64,000 nucleotides of DNA from Collinsella aerofaciens. GTDB lineage: Bacteria; Actinomycetota; Coriobacteriia; Coriobacteriales; Coriobacteriaceae. Shown piece by piece: positions 43,712-52,455 of the stretch. Every line of letters starts with the position of its first letter. The first letter of the stretch is position 1. The notes beneath the pieces are model-generated. The model was not told where the DNA came from and made no database searches. It saw only the letters and a program-made list of their open reading frames with translations. The position numbers were made by a program, and so were the translations under genes. The DNA lies in the NCBI RefSeq assembly GCF_902364355.1, contig NZ_CABJDK010000003.1, positions 124,001 through 188,000 on the forward strand, given 5' to 3'.

Positions 43712-45061
43712 GTGCCAAAAAAGACTGAGAGCACGGGTACTGGGCTGGAATCCTACGTTGCAAAGCTCATGGGCAACGGCTCAAACAGGACTTCGGTAAC
43801 CGAGGACGAGATTCAGGTCGCCCTGAAGGATATCGATGTTTCTGACGAGCAGCTCACCGCGGTGTATTCCGCGCTGCGCAACAGCGGCATCCAGATTATC
43901 TCCGCGAGCGGTAACGACGACGCCCCCATGGACGTCGACGATGACGATAACGATACCGATACTGACGATTTCGATGATGACGACGAGCACGATTCCGGCT
44001 CGCTTGACGATCACGAGCTCAAGATGGCCCGTCAGGCCGATGCCGAGATGGGTTCTTCCAAGAGCAAGAAGAAGCGCACCGTGCGCACGTCCCGTTCACG
44101 CTCCCGCGTGCGTGGCATCGATGCCTCCACGGTGATGCTGACCGGCGACCCGGTTCGTATGTACCTCAAGGAGATCGGCAAGGTCGACCTGCTGACCGCC
44201 TCCGAAGAGGTCGATCTGGCCATGAAGATCGAGGCCGGTCTCGAGGCCACCGAGAAGCTCGAGGCTGCCGATGCCGGCGAGCTCGAGCTCACGCGTGCCG
44301 AGATGCGTCGTCTTACGCGCATTGAGAACGTGGGCCTCGAAGCCAAGCAGGCACTCATCAGCGCAAACCTGCGTCTGGTTGTCTCCATCGCCAAGCGCTA
44401 TGTCGGCCGCGGCATGCTGTTCCTGGACCTGATCCAAGAGGGCAACCTCGGTCTGATTCGCGCCGTCGAGAAGTTCGACTACCAGAAGGGCTTCAAGTTC
44501 TCCACGTACGCCACGTGGTGGATCCGTCAGGCCATTACGCGCGCTATCGCCGACCAGGCCCGTACCATCCGTATTCCCGTGCATATGGTCGAGACTATCA
44601 ACAAGCTCGTCCGCGTGCAGCGCCAGCTCCTTCAGGACCTGGGTCGCGACCCGACCCCCGAGGAGATCGGTGCCGAGATGGACATGAGCGCCGACCGCGT
44701 CCGCGAGATCCAGAAGATCTCGCAGGAGCCCGTGTCGCTCGAGACCCCCATCGGCGAGGAAGAGGATTCCCAGCTGGGCGACTTCATCGAGGACTCCCAG
44801 GCAATCGTTCCGCCCGATGCCGCCAGCTTCTCCATGCTGCAGGAGCAGCTCACTCAGGTGCTCGACTCGCTTGCCGATCGTGAGCGCAAGGTTATCGAGC
44901 TGCGCTTTGGCCTTGTCGACGGACATCCCCGTACGCTCGAGGAAGTCGGCCGCGAGTTTGGCGTCACGCGCGAGCGTATCCGCCAGATCGAGTCCAAGAC
45001 CTTGGCCAAGCTCCGCCACCCCAGCCGTTCGAGCAAGCTGAAGGACTATATCGAAAGCTAG
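43712..45061 (+). CDS. rpoD: Primary RNA polymerase sigma factor (sigma-70/SigA)
   Basis: This is a 449-residue protein. GTG 43712 is preferred over ATG 43697 because GGGAGA lies directly upstream of the GTG. Region 1.1 (about 15-70) is followed by a strongly acidic run ([21 protein letters not shown]) and a basic patch. Regions 1.2-2.4 are classical: [67 protein letters not shown]. Region 3 ([14 protein letters not shown]) and the region 4 HTH ([21 protein letters not shown]) complete it. It directs transcription of housekeeping genes. Confidence 0.96.
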   Translation: MPKKTESTGTGLESYVAKLMGNGSNRTSVTEDEIQVALKDIDVSDEQLTAVYSALRNSGIQIISASGNDDAPMDVDDDDNDTDTDDFDDDDEHDSGSLDDHELKMARQADAEMGSSKSKKKRTVRTSRSRSRVRGIDASTVMLTGDPVRMYLKEIGKVDLLTASEEVDLAMKIEAGLEATEKLEAADAGELELTRAEMRRLTRIENVGLEAKQALISANLRLVVSIAKRYVGRGMLFLDLIQEGNLGLIRAVEKFDYQKGFKFSTYATWWIRQAITRAIADQARTIRIPVHMVETINKLVRVQRQLLQDLGRDPTPEEIGAEMDMSADRVREIQKISQEPVSLETPIGEEEDSQLGDFIEDSQAIVPPDAASFSMLQEQLTQVLDSLADRERKVIELRFGLVDGHPRTLEEVGREFGVTRERIRQIESKTLAKLRHPSRSSKLKDYIES

Positions 45062-45070
45062 TCAAGCAAG

Positions 45071-45105
45071 AAGCGCCCTCAAGCACATCCGCCTGGGGGC
45101 GCTTT
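45071..45105 (+). terminator. Probable rpoD terminator hairpin
   Basis: AAGCGCCC (45071-45078) pairs with GGGCGCTT (45097-45104). The loop is long and the T-run short, so it is a moderate terminator. Confidence 0.5.
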
Positions 45106-45110
45106 CATGT

Positions 45111-45164
45111 AGTCATTGGGGACGTTCTTGAATGACTAGTCATTCAAGAACGTCCCCAATGACT
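45111..45164. repeat. Perfect 54-bp palindrome
   Basis: Two 27-bp arms (45111-45137 and 45138-45164) are exact reverse complements with no spacer. Each arm contains the core GGGGACGTTCTTGAATGACT or its complement. It lies between the rpoD hairpin and the tRNA promoter. Confidence 0.95.
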
Positions 45165-45191
45165 AGGTCGGAAAAATTCTCAAAAAAGTTC

Positions 45192-45219
45192 TTGCCCTAA
45201 GCTGATTCGTCCGTATAAT
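45192..45219 (+). promoter_or_regulatory. Promoter of the tRNA-Asn pair
   Basis: TTGCCC (45192-45197) and TATAAT (45214-45219) are 16 bp apart. The tRNA begins 31 bp after the -10 box. Confidence 0.75.
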
Positions 45220-45249
45220 AAACTTCGTTGCTTGAGAGCACGCACCTAT

Positions 45250-45324
45250 TCCTCGGTAGCTCAATGGTAGAGCACGCGGCTGTTAACCGCGCTGTTGTAG
45301 GTTCGAGTCCTACCCGGGGAGCCA
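45250..45324 (+). tRNA. tRNA-Asn (anticodon GTT), copy 1
   Basis: A full cloverleaf: acceptor TCCTCGG/CCGGGGA, D-loop AGCTCAATGGTAGAGC, anticodon arm GCGGCTGTTAACCGC with GTT, T-arm GTAGGTTCGAGTCCTAC, and encoded CCA end. 75 nt. Confidence 0.95.
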
Positions 45325-45333
45325 GAATTTCTC

Positions 45334-45355
45334 AGCCCATTTCGCTGGGCTTTTT
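45334..45355 (+). terminator. Terminator between the two tRNA-Asn genes
   Basis: AGCCCA/TGGGCT with a TTTCGC loop, followed by five T. It would separate the two copies or serve as a processing spacer. Confidence 0.6.
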
Positions 45356-45358
45356 AAT

Positions 45359-45433
45359 TCCTCGGTAGCTCAATGGTAGAGCACGCGGCTGTTAACCGCG
45401 CTGTTGTAGGTTCGAGTCCTACCCGGGGAGCCA
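45359..45433 (+). tRNA. tRNA-Asn (anticodon GTT), copy 2
   Basis: This is identical over all 75 nt to the copy at 45250-45324, including CCA. It is a recent tandem duplication. Confidence 0.95.
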
Positions 45434-45441
45434 GGTTGTAA

Positions 45442-45467
45442 AACCCGTCGCTTAAGCGGCGGGTTTT
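45442..45467 (+). terminator. Intrinsic terminator after tRNA-Asn copy 2
   Basis: AACCCGTCGC pairs with GCGGCGGGTT (one G-U pair) around TTAA, followed by a T-run. Confidence 0.8.
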
Positions 45468-45627
45468 TTCATGCCGCGACCACTTGACTCGAACGTTGCC
45501 ATATCAACATTTCGTGTCGAGGATGTAATCCCGCGACCCACCACCTCAACATGGCGCGGTCGTTGTAAAATATTGCAATGATTGCTCCCACGACATGGTG
45601 CCGCGAGCACCAGATAAGGAGATTCTT

Positions 45628-45984
45628 GTGTCTGAGACCATTAACGGCAGCCTGAGCGTCTCGAACGACGTTATTGCCGATATTGCCGGTTATGCCGCGA
45701 TGACGTGCTATGGCGTCGTCGGTATGGCTGAGCAGCTCCAGGGCGCCGAGAGCGTGCGCCTGCTTGCCGGCCAGCGCCTCCGCAAGGGCGTGCTTGTCTC
45801 CGCCGACGAGAACGGCCTTACGGTCGATCTTCACGTCGTGCTCGAGAACGGCGTCAACATGAAGTCCGTCTGCCACAATCTTTCGAGCTCCGTTGCCTTC
45901 ACCCTGCAGGAGATCGCCCAGATCGATCCCGCCAGCCTTAAGATCGGCATCCATATCGACGCGCTCAAGAGCCGTCTGAACTAG
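45628..45984 (+). CDS. Asp23/Gls24 (DUF322) family protein
   Basis: This 118-residue protein starts at GTG 45628, with AGGAG six bases upstream. It is a single Asp23 domain: GSLSVSNDVIADIAGYAAMTCYGVVGMAEQ, GVLVSADENGLTVDLHVVLENGVNMKSVCHNL, PASLKIGIHIDAL. Relatives associate with the cell envelope or stress responses, and YloU-type members sit directly before the fakA/yloV gene, as here. Exact role unknown. Confidence 0.85.
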   Translation: MSETINGSLSVSNDVIADIAGYAAMTCYGVVGMAEQLQGAESVRLLAGQRLRKGVLVSADENGLTVDLHVVLENGVNMKSVCHNLSSSVAFTLQEIAQIDPASLKIGIHIDALKSRLN

Positions 45985-46011
45985 CATCCGAAAACGGAGA
46001 TTCAAATACCC

Positions 46012-47673
46012 ATGATTGCAAAGACCATTCGCACCTGTTTTCCGATCGCTGCGGCTGCCGTTTCCGACAAGGCCGAGGAGATCAACAAGCTCAACGTCTT
46101 TCCCGTGCCCGACGGCGACACCGGCACCAACATGTCGCTCACGCTCGCCTCGGTGACCAAGGAGCTTTCTGCCCTTCCCGCCGATGCCGACATGGAGGCC
46201 ATTGCCGGCGCCATCACCCACGGCTCCCTGATGGGCGCCCGCGGCAACTCCGGCGTCATCACTTCGCAGATCCTGCGCGGCGTGGCCGAGGGTCTTGTCT
46301 CTGCCGACGAGCCCATTACGTCCGCCAACATTGCCTATGCGTTCCGCCGAGCCGTCAAGGTCGCCTTCCAGGCCGTCCGTAAGCCCATCGAGGGCACGAT
46401 CCTCACGGTGCTGCGCGATGTCTCGACCAAGGCCGACGAGTGCGAAAAGAAGAAGTTCTCGGCCGAGGATGCGCTCGACGCTATCGTCGTCGAGGCCTAC
46501 CAGTCCGTCGCCCGCACGCCCGACCTGCTGCCCGTTCTGAAGGAGAACGGCGTGGTCGACTCCGGCGCCTTCGGCTTTGCTATTTTCCTTGAGAACTTTG
46601 TTGCCGCTGCGCTTGGCCGCAGCACCGTTGTCGAGGATTTCTCTGCCACGTTTGATTCCGCTGGCTCTGCCCGCGACGCGGCCCTTGGTCGTGTTGAGAT
46701 CGAGGCCAACGACGACTGGGAGGGCTCGGAGTTCCGCTACTGCAACGAGTTCCTCTTTAAGGCCGACGCTCCTTTTGACGAGGACGAGTGCCTCAAGTTC
46801 CTGGGCTCCATGGGTGACTGTGAGTTGCTCGTGGGCGCCTACCCCGACTACAAGATCCACGTGCACTCCAACACCCCCAACCTGGTGCTCGAGCACATGC
46901 TGCAGCTCGGTCAGATCTACGAGGTCTTTATCCACAACATGGAGATGGAGGCCCACGACCGTACCGCCAAGATTCATGAGGACCAGGAGAAGGCTGCCGA
47001 GCCCGCCAAGGCGCTGGGCTTTGTCGCCGTTGCCGCCGGTTCGGGCGAGGCCGACATCCTCAAGTCCCTCGGCGTCGACGTGATCGTGTCGGGTGGTCAG
47101 ACCATGAACCCCTCGACTGCAGACCTGCTGGGCGCCGTCGACCAGGTCAACGCGACCTCGGTTATCATCCTGCCCAACAACGGTAACATCCGCATGGCTG
47201 CCGAGGCCGCCGCCTCTGCCTGCACCGACAAGAAGGTCGCCGTCGTTCCCACCAAGACCGTTCCGCAGGCCTTCTCCGCGCTGTTCGCGGTCCTGCCCGA
47301 TTCCGATCTCGAGGACGCCGTCGCCGCTATGGTTGACGCCATCAGCGAGGTCCGCGATGGCGAGGTCACCCGCGCCGTGCGCGACTCCAGCGCCTCGGAC
47401 GGCTCCCCGATTCACTCCGGTGACGTCATGGGTATCATTGCCGGTTCCATCGATGTGGTCGGCTCCGATGTGAAACAGGTCACGCTCGATTGTATCAACC
47501 GTATGCAGGAGGAAGAGGAGGGCGACGCGCTGACGATTCTGGCCGGCGAGGAGCTGTCCGATGAAGCCTTCCAGGAGATCGTCGACGCTATCGAGGAGGC
47601 TCAGCCCGACCTGGAGATCGACGCCCATCGTGGCGAGCAGCCGCTCTATCCCGTGATCTTCTCGATCGAGTAG
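46012..47673 (+). CDS. fakA: Fatty-acid kinase catalytic subunit FakA-like (DAK2 domain, YloV family)
   Basis: This 553-residue protein has an N-terminal DhaL/DAK2 domain with NVFPVPDGDTGTNMSLTL (the Mg/ATP-binding DGDTGxN) and GSLMGARGNSGVITSQ. A middle region with CNEFLFKADAPFDEDECLKFLGSMGDCELLVG and a C-terminal DegV-like part (VSGGQTMNPSTADLLGAV) follow. FakA phosphorylates fatty acids bound to FakB for phospholipid synthesis. No fakB is in the window. plsX downstream in the same gene run fits the pathway. Confidence 0.85.
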   Translation: MIAKTIRTCFPIAAAAVSDKAEEINKLNVFPVPDGDTGTNMSLTLASVTKELSALPADADMEAIAGAITHGSLMGARGNSGVITSQILRGVAEGLVSADEPITSANIAYAFRRAVKVAFQAVRKPIEGTILTVLRDVSTKADECEKKKFSAEDALDAIVVEAYQSVARTPDLLPVLKENGVVDSGAFGFAIFLENFVAAALGRSTVVEDFSATFDSAGSARDAALGRVEIEANDDWEGSEFRYCNEFLFKADAPFDEDECLKFLGSMGDCELLVGAYPDYKIHVHSNTPNLVLEHMLQLGQIYEVFIHNMEMEAHDRTAKIHEDQEKAAEPAKALGFVAVAAGSGEADILKSLGVDVIVSGGQTMNPSTADLLGAVDQVNATSVIILPNNGNIRMAAEAAASACTDKKVAVVPTKTVPQAFSALFAVLPDSDLEDAVAAMVDAISEVRDGEVTRAVRDSSASDGSPIHSGDVMGIIAGSIDVVGSDVKQVTLDCINRMQEEEEGDALTILAGEELSDEAFQEIVDAIEEAQPDLEIDAHRGEQPLYPVIFSIE

Positions 47674-47683
47674 GCATCTGCCC

Positions 47684-49861
47684 ATGTCTGAGCTCTGCTC
47701 CGTGCCGCGCGTCTCGGATCGCTTTGCCCAGAGCAATGCGCTCGACGAGGATATCGCGCGACTCAAATATGTTTCGGGTAAACGTGAGGAGGCCCTTCGC
47801 CGTCTGGGAATTCGGACGGTGGGGGACCTCCTTCTGCATATCCCTCATCGATACCTGGACTTTACGCGCTCCTGGTCCATCGAGATGGCGCCCATCGGTA
47901 CCGTGTGCACCATCATCGCCACGGTCGACCGTATCGTTCAAAAGAAGCCGCGTCCGCGCATGCAGGTGACCGAGGTCTCACTCGTTGACGAGACGGGCGT
48001 GCTGCAGGTCGCCTTTTTCCGTCAGCCTTGGATTGCCCAGCAGCTTAAGCAGGGCGACCGCCTGGCCGTGATGGGCAAGGTCGAGTTTGCCTACGGTTTT
48101 AAGCAGATGGCCTCGCCGCACTTTGAAAAGCTCGATGACGGGCGTGCTGCGGGCACCATTTTGCCGGTCCATTATGTGAGTGACGGCGTGAGCCAGGCAT
48201 GGATGCGCCGCATCGTAAGTGGCGCGCTCGAGGTCGTCGGCAATCCCTTCGACCCGATTCCCGCACGCTTGCGCGTTAAGCGTCGCCTGATGAGCAATGC
48301 TCGTGCGCTTCGATCGATCCACTTTCCCTCGAGCATGGCTGAGCGCGATATCGCGCGCGCACGGCTTGCCTACGAGGAGTGCCTTTACCTGCAGCTGGCG
48401 CTGCGCCTGCGCAACGACGGCAGCCTGGTCGATGTGGTGCCCTACGCCCACGCCGCGGGCGAGCACCTGGCCGCGCTCAAGCAGGCCCTGCCATTTTCGC
48501 TGAGCGACGAGCAGGAGGCCGCGTTCCAAGATATCCTGCGCGATATGTGCGATGGCGGGCGCGTGATGAACCGCCTGCTGCTGGGCGATGTCGGTACCGG
48601 TAAGACCGCCGTTGCCGCCTGCGCGCTGGCTGTGGCTACCGATAGCGGCACGCAGGCCTGCGTTATGGCGCCCACGGGCGTGCTGGCGCGTCAATATGCC
48701 GATAAGACCGGCCCCTTGCTCTCGCAGGCTGGCATGACCTGGGCGCTCCTGACGGGCGCCACGCCAGCGGCCGAGCGCGAGCGGATCCATGCCCAGCTGG
48801 AATCGGGCGAGCTCGATGTCCTCTTTGGCACCCACGCGGTGCTTTCGGATAACGTGGCGTTCAAGCATCTGTCGCTCGTGGTCATCGATGAGCAGCACCG
48901 GTTTGGCGTCGGCCAACGCAACGCCCTGCGTGCGAAGGGCCCTGGTGCCGATCTGCTCGTTATGACGGCAACGCCCATCCCACGTACGCTGGCGCTTTCG
49001 GTCTACGGCGATCTGGACACGAGCATCATCCGCCATCGGCCCGTCCCTGGCGCTGGCGTGACGACACGCGTGCTTACCGAGTCGAGCCGCGACCTTGCCT
49101 ATGGCGCCATCCGCGAGGCGCATGAAAAGGGTCAGCAGGCCTACGTGATTTGCCCGCTCGTGGAGCCGAGTGACTCGGCCGATGATCTGGAGGACGTGCC
49201 CGGTATCGCCCGCGACGACGAGGGCCGCGTGACGGTCCCCGTGCCGCTGCACGATACGGCGACCGAGCTCGATCGCCTGCGTCTGGCGTTGCCGGGTCTT
49301 GCCATCGAGCGCCTTCACGGCCGCATGCCAGCGGGGGAGAAGGACCAGGTTATCGATGCCTTTAAGCGTGGCGAGATCGACGTGCTCGTCTCGACTACGG
49401 TGGTCGAGGTGGGCGTCGACGTGCCCAACGCCACCGTCATGGTCATCGAGAACGGTGAGCGCTTTGGCTTGGCGGCCCTGCACCAGCTGCGCGGTCGCGT
49501 GGGCCGCGGCAGCGTGTCGGGCACCTGCCTGGTCATGACGCACTCCAAGGGCAATGGCGGCGCCTCGGCGGCACAAGACCGCCTCCAGTCGCTCGAAAAG
49601 ACCTCGGACGGCTTTACGCTCGCCCAGATGGACCTGCGTCTGCGCCACGAGGGCGAAATCCTGGGGTACCGCCAGCATGGCGGTGTGACTCTGCGCTTTG
49701 TCGACCTGGATGCCGACGAGGAGCTGATCGAGTGGGCCCATTTGGACGCGGTCGAGCTCTTGCGGTATGCTTGCAACCTTGACTCCGTGGCGACGCGCCC
49801 CCTGCGCGATGCGGTCGCCATGCGATATCGACACATTTTTAAGGAGGTCAGCGGAGGATGA
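47684..49861 (+). CDS. recG: ATP-dependent DNA helicase RecG
   Basis: This 725-residue helicase reverses stalled replication forks and branches Holliday junctions. The N-terminal wedge/OB domain (about 25-150) precedes the helicase motifs: GDVGTGKTAVAACAL (Walker A), VIDEQHRFGVGQR (DExH as DEQH), VMTATPIPRTLALSVYGDLDTS, VSTTVVEVGVDVPNATVMVIENGERFGLAALHQLRGRVGRG. The ribosome site is weak. Its stop overlaps rsmD (ATGA). Confidence 0.95.
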   Translation: MSELCSVPRVSDRFAQSNALDEDIARLKYVSGKREEALRRLGIRTVGDLLLHIPHRYLDFTRSWSIEMAPIGTVCTIIATVDRIVQKKPRPRMQVTEVSLVDETGVLQVAFFRQPWIAQQLKQGDRLAVMGKVEFAYGFKQMASPHFEKLDDGRAAGTILPVHYVSDGVSQAWMRRIVSGALEVVGNPFDPIPARLRVKRRLMSNARALRSIHFPSSMAERDIARARLAYEECLYLQLALRLRNDGSLVDVVPYAHAAGEHLAALKQALPFSLSDEQEAAFQDILRDMCDGGRVMNRLLLGDVGTGKTAVAACALAVATDSGTQACVMAPTGVLARQYADKTGPLLSQAGMTWALLTGATPAAERERIHAQLESGELDVLFGTHAVLSDNVAFKHLSLVVIDEQHRFGVGQRNALRAKGPGADLLVMTATPIPRTLALSVYGDLDTSIIRHRPVPGAGVTTRVLTESSRDLAYGAIREAHEKGQQAYVICPLVEPSDSADDLEDVPGIARDDEGRVTVPVPLHDTATELDRLRLALPGLAIERLHGRMPAGEKDQVIDAFKRGEIDVLVSTTVVEVGVDVPNATVMVIENGERFGLAALHQLRGRVGRGSVSGTCLVMTHSKGNGGASAAQDRLQSLEKTSDGFTLAQMDLRLRHEGEILGYRQHGGVTLRFVDLDADEELIEWAHLDAVELLRYACNLDSVATRPLRDAVAMRYRHIFKEVSGG

Positions 49862-50514
49862 GAATCATCGGCGGCGAATGGCGCGGTCGTAAGATCGAGG
49901 AGCCCCGTGGTCGCGATGTCACCCGCCCCACGACCGATCGTGTGCGCGAGGCATGCGCATCTATGGTCATGTCGGCATTTGACTTCGATCTGGACGAGGT
50001 CCGCGTGCTGGACGCCTTTGGCGGCTCCGGCGCCTTAGGGTTAGAGATGTTCTCACGTGGCGCCCGCTCGCTCACGACGTTCGAGATCGAACGGAATGCC
50101 GCGCGGCTCATTACCAAGAATATCGAGTCGCTCTGCCATGACCGTGCGCGTTGGCGCGTGGTAACGGGCGACATGCTGGCGAGCGCCTCCCGCGGTCGTG
50201 TGCCGGGCGGCCCCTTTGATCTGGTCCTGCTCGACCCGCCCTATGCTTTTGGTGCCGAGCCGGTCGAGATACTGCTGCAGAACCTGGCTCAGCAGGGTCT
50301 GCTTGCACCTGGCGCTTATGCCCTGTTTGAGCATGCCGCCGCCGATGCGGGCGCGCATCCGGCAGGCTTTGAGATCGTGCGCGAGAAGCGCTACGGCATT
50401 ACCTCGGTCGACCTGCTTCGTTGGGTCGGCGATGACGATGGTGAGGAAGATTGCACCGGCACCGATGCTCACAACAACGATGCCATGACGGTTCAGGAGA
50501 ACGCCCATGAATGA
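49858..50514 (+). CDS. rsmD: 16S rRNA (guanine-966-N2)-methyltransferase RsmD
   Basis: This 218-residue SAM-dependent enzyme begins MRIIGGEWRGRKI, a hallmark start. It has VLDAFGGSGALGLEMFSRGA (SAM-binding), FEIERNAARL and LVLLDPPYAFG (catalytic DPPY). The C-terminal 25 residues are acidic and extra. It overlaps recG and coaD, which fits the conserved rsmD-coaD pair. Confidence 0.92.
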   Translation: MRIIGGEWRGRKIEEPRGRDVTRPTTDRVREACASMVMSAFDFDLDEVRVLDAFGGSGALGLEMFSRGARSLTTFEIERNAARLITKNIESLCHDRARWRVVTGDMLASASRGRVPGGPFDLVLLDPPYAFGAEPVEILLQNLAQQGLLAPGAYALFEHAAADAGAHPAGFEIVREKRYGITSVDLLRWVGDDDGEEDCTGTDAHNNDAMTVQENAHE

Positions 50515-51004
50515 CACCATCAACCGCGTGATTGTCCCGGGCACCTTCGATCCCATCACGTTTGGCCATATCGACGTCATCCGCCGCGCCCGCCGCATCT
50601 TTCCCAGCGTGATCGTCGCTGTCGCCGAGTCGCAGGGTAAAAACGGTGTGGGCACCACGTTTATGCTGGATGAGCGCGTAGCGCTGGCTCGTGAGGCGCT
50701 CGGTGATATCGACGGCGTCGAGGTCCTGCCCTTTACCGGCCTCTTGGTCGACTTCGCTCGCGAGCAGGGGGCGGGGGCCGTGGTCAAGGGCCTGCGCGCC
50801 ATGACCGACTTTGAGTACGAGCTGCAGCAGGCAGACCTCAACTATCGCTTGGATAACGAGCTGGAGTCCATCTTTGTCATGAGTGCGCCGCAGTACGGCT
50901 ATATCTCGAGTTCGGTCGTTCGCCAGATCGCCTCGCTCGGCAGCGATGTATCGACGTTTGTCCCGCCCAACGTGGTCGAAGCACTCAGACACCGCTTTTC
51001 GTGA
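50507..51004 (+). CDS. coaD: Phosphopantetheine adenylyltransferase
   Basis: This 165-residue nucleotidyltransferase makes dephospho-CoA. The start RVIVPGTFDPITFGHIDVI carries the TxGH-type motif (here TFGH), with GLRAMTDFEYELQQADLN and the C-terminal YGYISSSVVRQIASLGSDVSTFVPP (ISSSxxR). It overlaps rsmD by 8 bp. Confidence 0.94.
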   Translation: MNDTINRVIVPGTFDPITFGHIDVIRRARRIFPSVIVAVAESQGKNGVGTTFMLDERVALAREALGDIDGVEVLPFTGLLVDFAREQGAGAVVKGLRAMTDFEYELQQADLNYRLDNELESIFVMSAPQYGYISSSVVRQIASLGSDVSTFVPPNVVEALRHRFS

Positions 51005-51072
51005 CGTTTTTTATTGCCTGGTGGCATGTGGTACACTAGCACGATGATATGTTACCTATGAAAGGAGACCGG

Positions 51073-51570
51073 ATGCCGGGCGAGAATTTTCCTGGCGATA
51101 GGATCGTCAGCTTGGTCGATGAGCTCGAAGGGCTGATCGAGGAAGCCAAGCCGCCTTTCGGCAAGAACGCTCAGTTCAAGGTCATCGACGCCGACGTGTT
51201 CTTCAACATCCTCGACGAGATCCGCATGAGCTATCCCGAGGAGTGGCAGAAGTCCCGCCGTATCCTTAAGGAGCGCGAGGAGCTTATGGCTTCCGCCGCC
51301 GCTCAGGCCGATTCCATCATCGCCGACGCTCAGCAGCAGGCCCTCACCATTGCCGGTGAGCAGGAGATCGTCCGCTTGGCACAGCAGCAGGCCGACGACA
51401 TCCGCGATCGTGCCCAGCAGTACGAGCGCGAGACGCGTTATGCTGCCGAGGACTACGCAGAGCAGGTCTTTACGCACCTGGAGGAGAACCTCAAGAGCCT
51501 GACCGGCACCGTTACCCGTTGCCGTCAGCAGCTCAACGAGGGTGCCGCCCAACAGAATGGTCAGTGGTAA
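51073..51570 (+). CDS. DivIVA-like coiled-coil protein (SepIVA-like)
   Basis: This 165-residue protein starts at ATG 51073, with AAAGGAG five bases before it. The short N-terminal part (IVSLVDELEGLIEEAKPPFGKNAQFKVIDADVFFNILDEIR) is followed by a long coiled coil (SRRILKEREELMASAAAQADSII to the end). In mycobacteria the DivIVA-like division protein SepIVA lies between coaD and the DUF177 gene, exactly this position. A role in cell division or polar growth is therefore inferred. The stop overlaps the next ATG (TAATG). Confidence 0.72.
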   Translation: MPGENFPGDRIVSLVDELEGLIEEAKPPFGKNAQFKVIDADVFFNILDEIRMSYPEEWQKSRRILKEREELMASAAAQADSIIADAQQQALTIAGEQEIVRLAQQQADDIRDRAQQYERETRYAAEDYAEQVFTHLEENLKSLTGTVTRCRQQLNEGAAQQNGQW

Positions 51571-52124
51571 TGGCTGAGTTCCCGAGCGTTACCGTCGATC
51601 TTTCTGAGCAGCTCGAGTTTCCTGGTGATTCGTATCCGCTGACCGGCAAGGTCGATGTTGCCACCTACACAGTGGGTGAGAAGGAGTACCAGCTACAGGA
51701 CGGCATCGACTACGACGTTGTCTTTACCAATGCCGGTACCGGTGTCTTGCTCACGGGCATGGTCCGCGCGCACGCCACCGGCGAGTGCGACCGTTGCCTG
51801 GAGCCTGCCTCGTTTGATATCGCCGGCGAGATCGAGGAGTTCTACCTCTTCGAGGAGCCCGAGGATCCCGAGGCCTACGTGGACGGCTACGAGCTCCTGG
51901 GTGAGGACCGCATCGTCGATCTGGGTGAGCCCATCAATGACGCGGTCGTCATGGACACGCCGTTTGTCGTTCTGTGCAAGCCCGATTGCCGCGGCCTGTG
52001 CCCCACTTGCGGTTGCAATCTCAACGTCGCGCAATGCGATTGCGCCGCCCAGGCAGAGGCAGAATGGGCCGCTGCCACGGAAAATCCATTTGCAGCATTG
52101 AAGAATCTCAAGCTCGACGAGTAA
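51570..52124 (+). CDS. DUF177 (YceD-like) protein
   Basis: This 184-residue protein starts at ATG 51570, overlapping the previous stop. It shows GMVRAHATGECDRCLEPASFDIAGEIEEFYLF and the C-terminal zinc-like CKPDCRGLCPTCGCNLNVAQCDC, the DUF177 signature. These proteins almost always precede rpmF and are linked to 23S rRNA processing and ribosome assembly. Role by family and context. Confidence 0.88.
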   Translation: MAEFPSVTVDLSEQLEFPGDSYPLTGKVDVATYTVGEKEYQLQDGIDYDVVFTNAGTGVLLTGMVRAHATGECDRCLEPASFDIAGEIEEFYLFEEPEDPEAYVDGYELLGEDRIVDLGEPINDAVVMDTPFVVLCKPDCRGLCPTCGCNLNVAQCDCAAQAEAEWAAATENPFAALKNLKLDE

Positions 52125-52188
52125 AACTGTGGTAGTATCGCTACTTGCGCGTAATCGCCACACTGGATAGTTCATAAGGAAGGTCACT

Positions 52189-52368
52189 ATGCCCGTACCT
52201 AAACAAAAGCAGGGTCGTATCCGCACTCACACCCGTCGTTCCGCCAACATGAAGATCTCGGCTGCGGCTCAGTCCACGTGCCCCCGTTGCGGCGCTGTCA
52301 AGCTTCCGCACCACGTGTGCCCCAGCTGCGGTTTCTACAAGGACCGCGAGGTTATCGTTACCGAGTAA
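52189..52368 (+). CDS. rpmF: 50S ribosomal protein L32
   Basis: This 59-residue protein starts at ATG 52189 with AAGGAAGG upstream. It begins MPVPKQKQGRIRTHTRRSAN and has two CxxC pairs (CPRCGAVKLPHHVCPSCG), the zinc-binding form of L32. It is short, and sits between DUF177 and plsX as expected. Confidence 0.95.
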   Translation: MPVPKQKQGRIRTHTRRSANMKISAAAQSTCPRCGAVKLPHHVCPSCGFYKDREVIVTE

Positions 52369-52408
52369 CGGTATACTCTGGATGCGATGCCGTTCCAAAT
52401 GGAACCAC

Positions 52409-52439
52409 AATGGCCGGCTCAATGAGTCGGCCATTTTTG
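52409..52439 (+). terminator. Hairpin with T-run between rpmF and plsX
   Basis: AATGGCCG (52409-52416) pairs with CGGCCATT (52428-52435), followed by TTTGT. It lies directly before the plsX ribosome site and could attenuate read-through. Confidence 0.65.
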
Positions 52440-52455
52440 TATAAGGAGTATGTAT

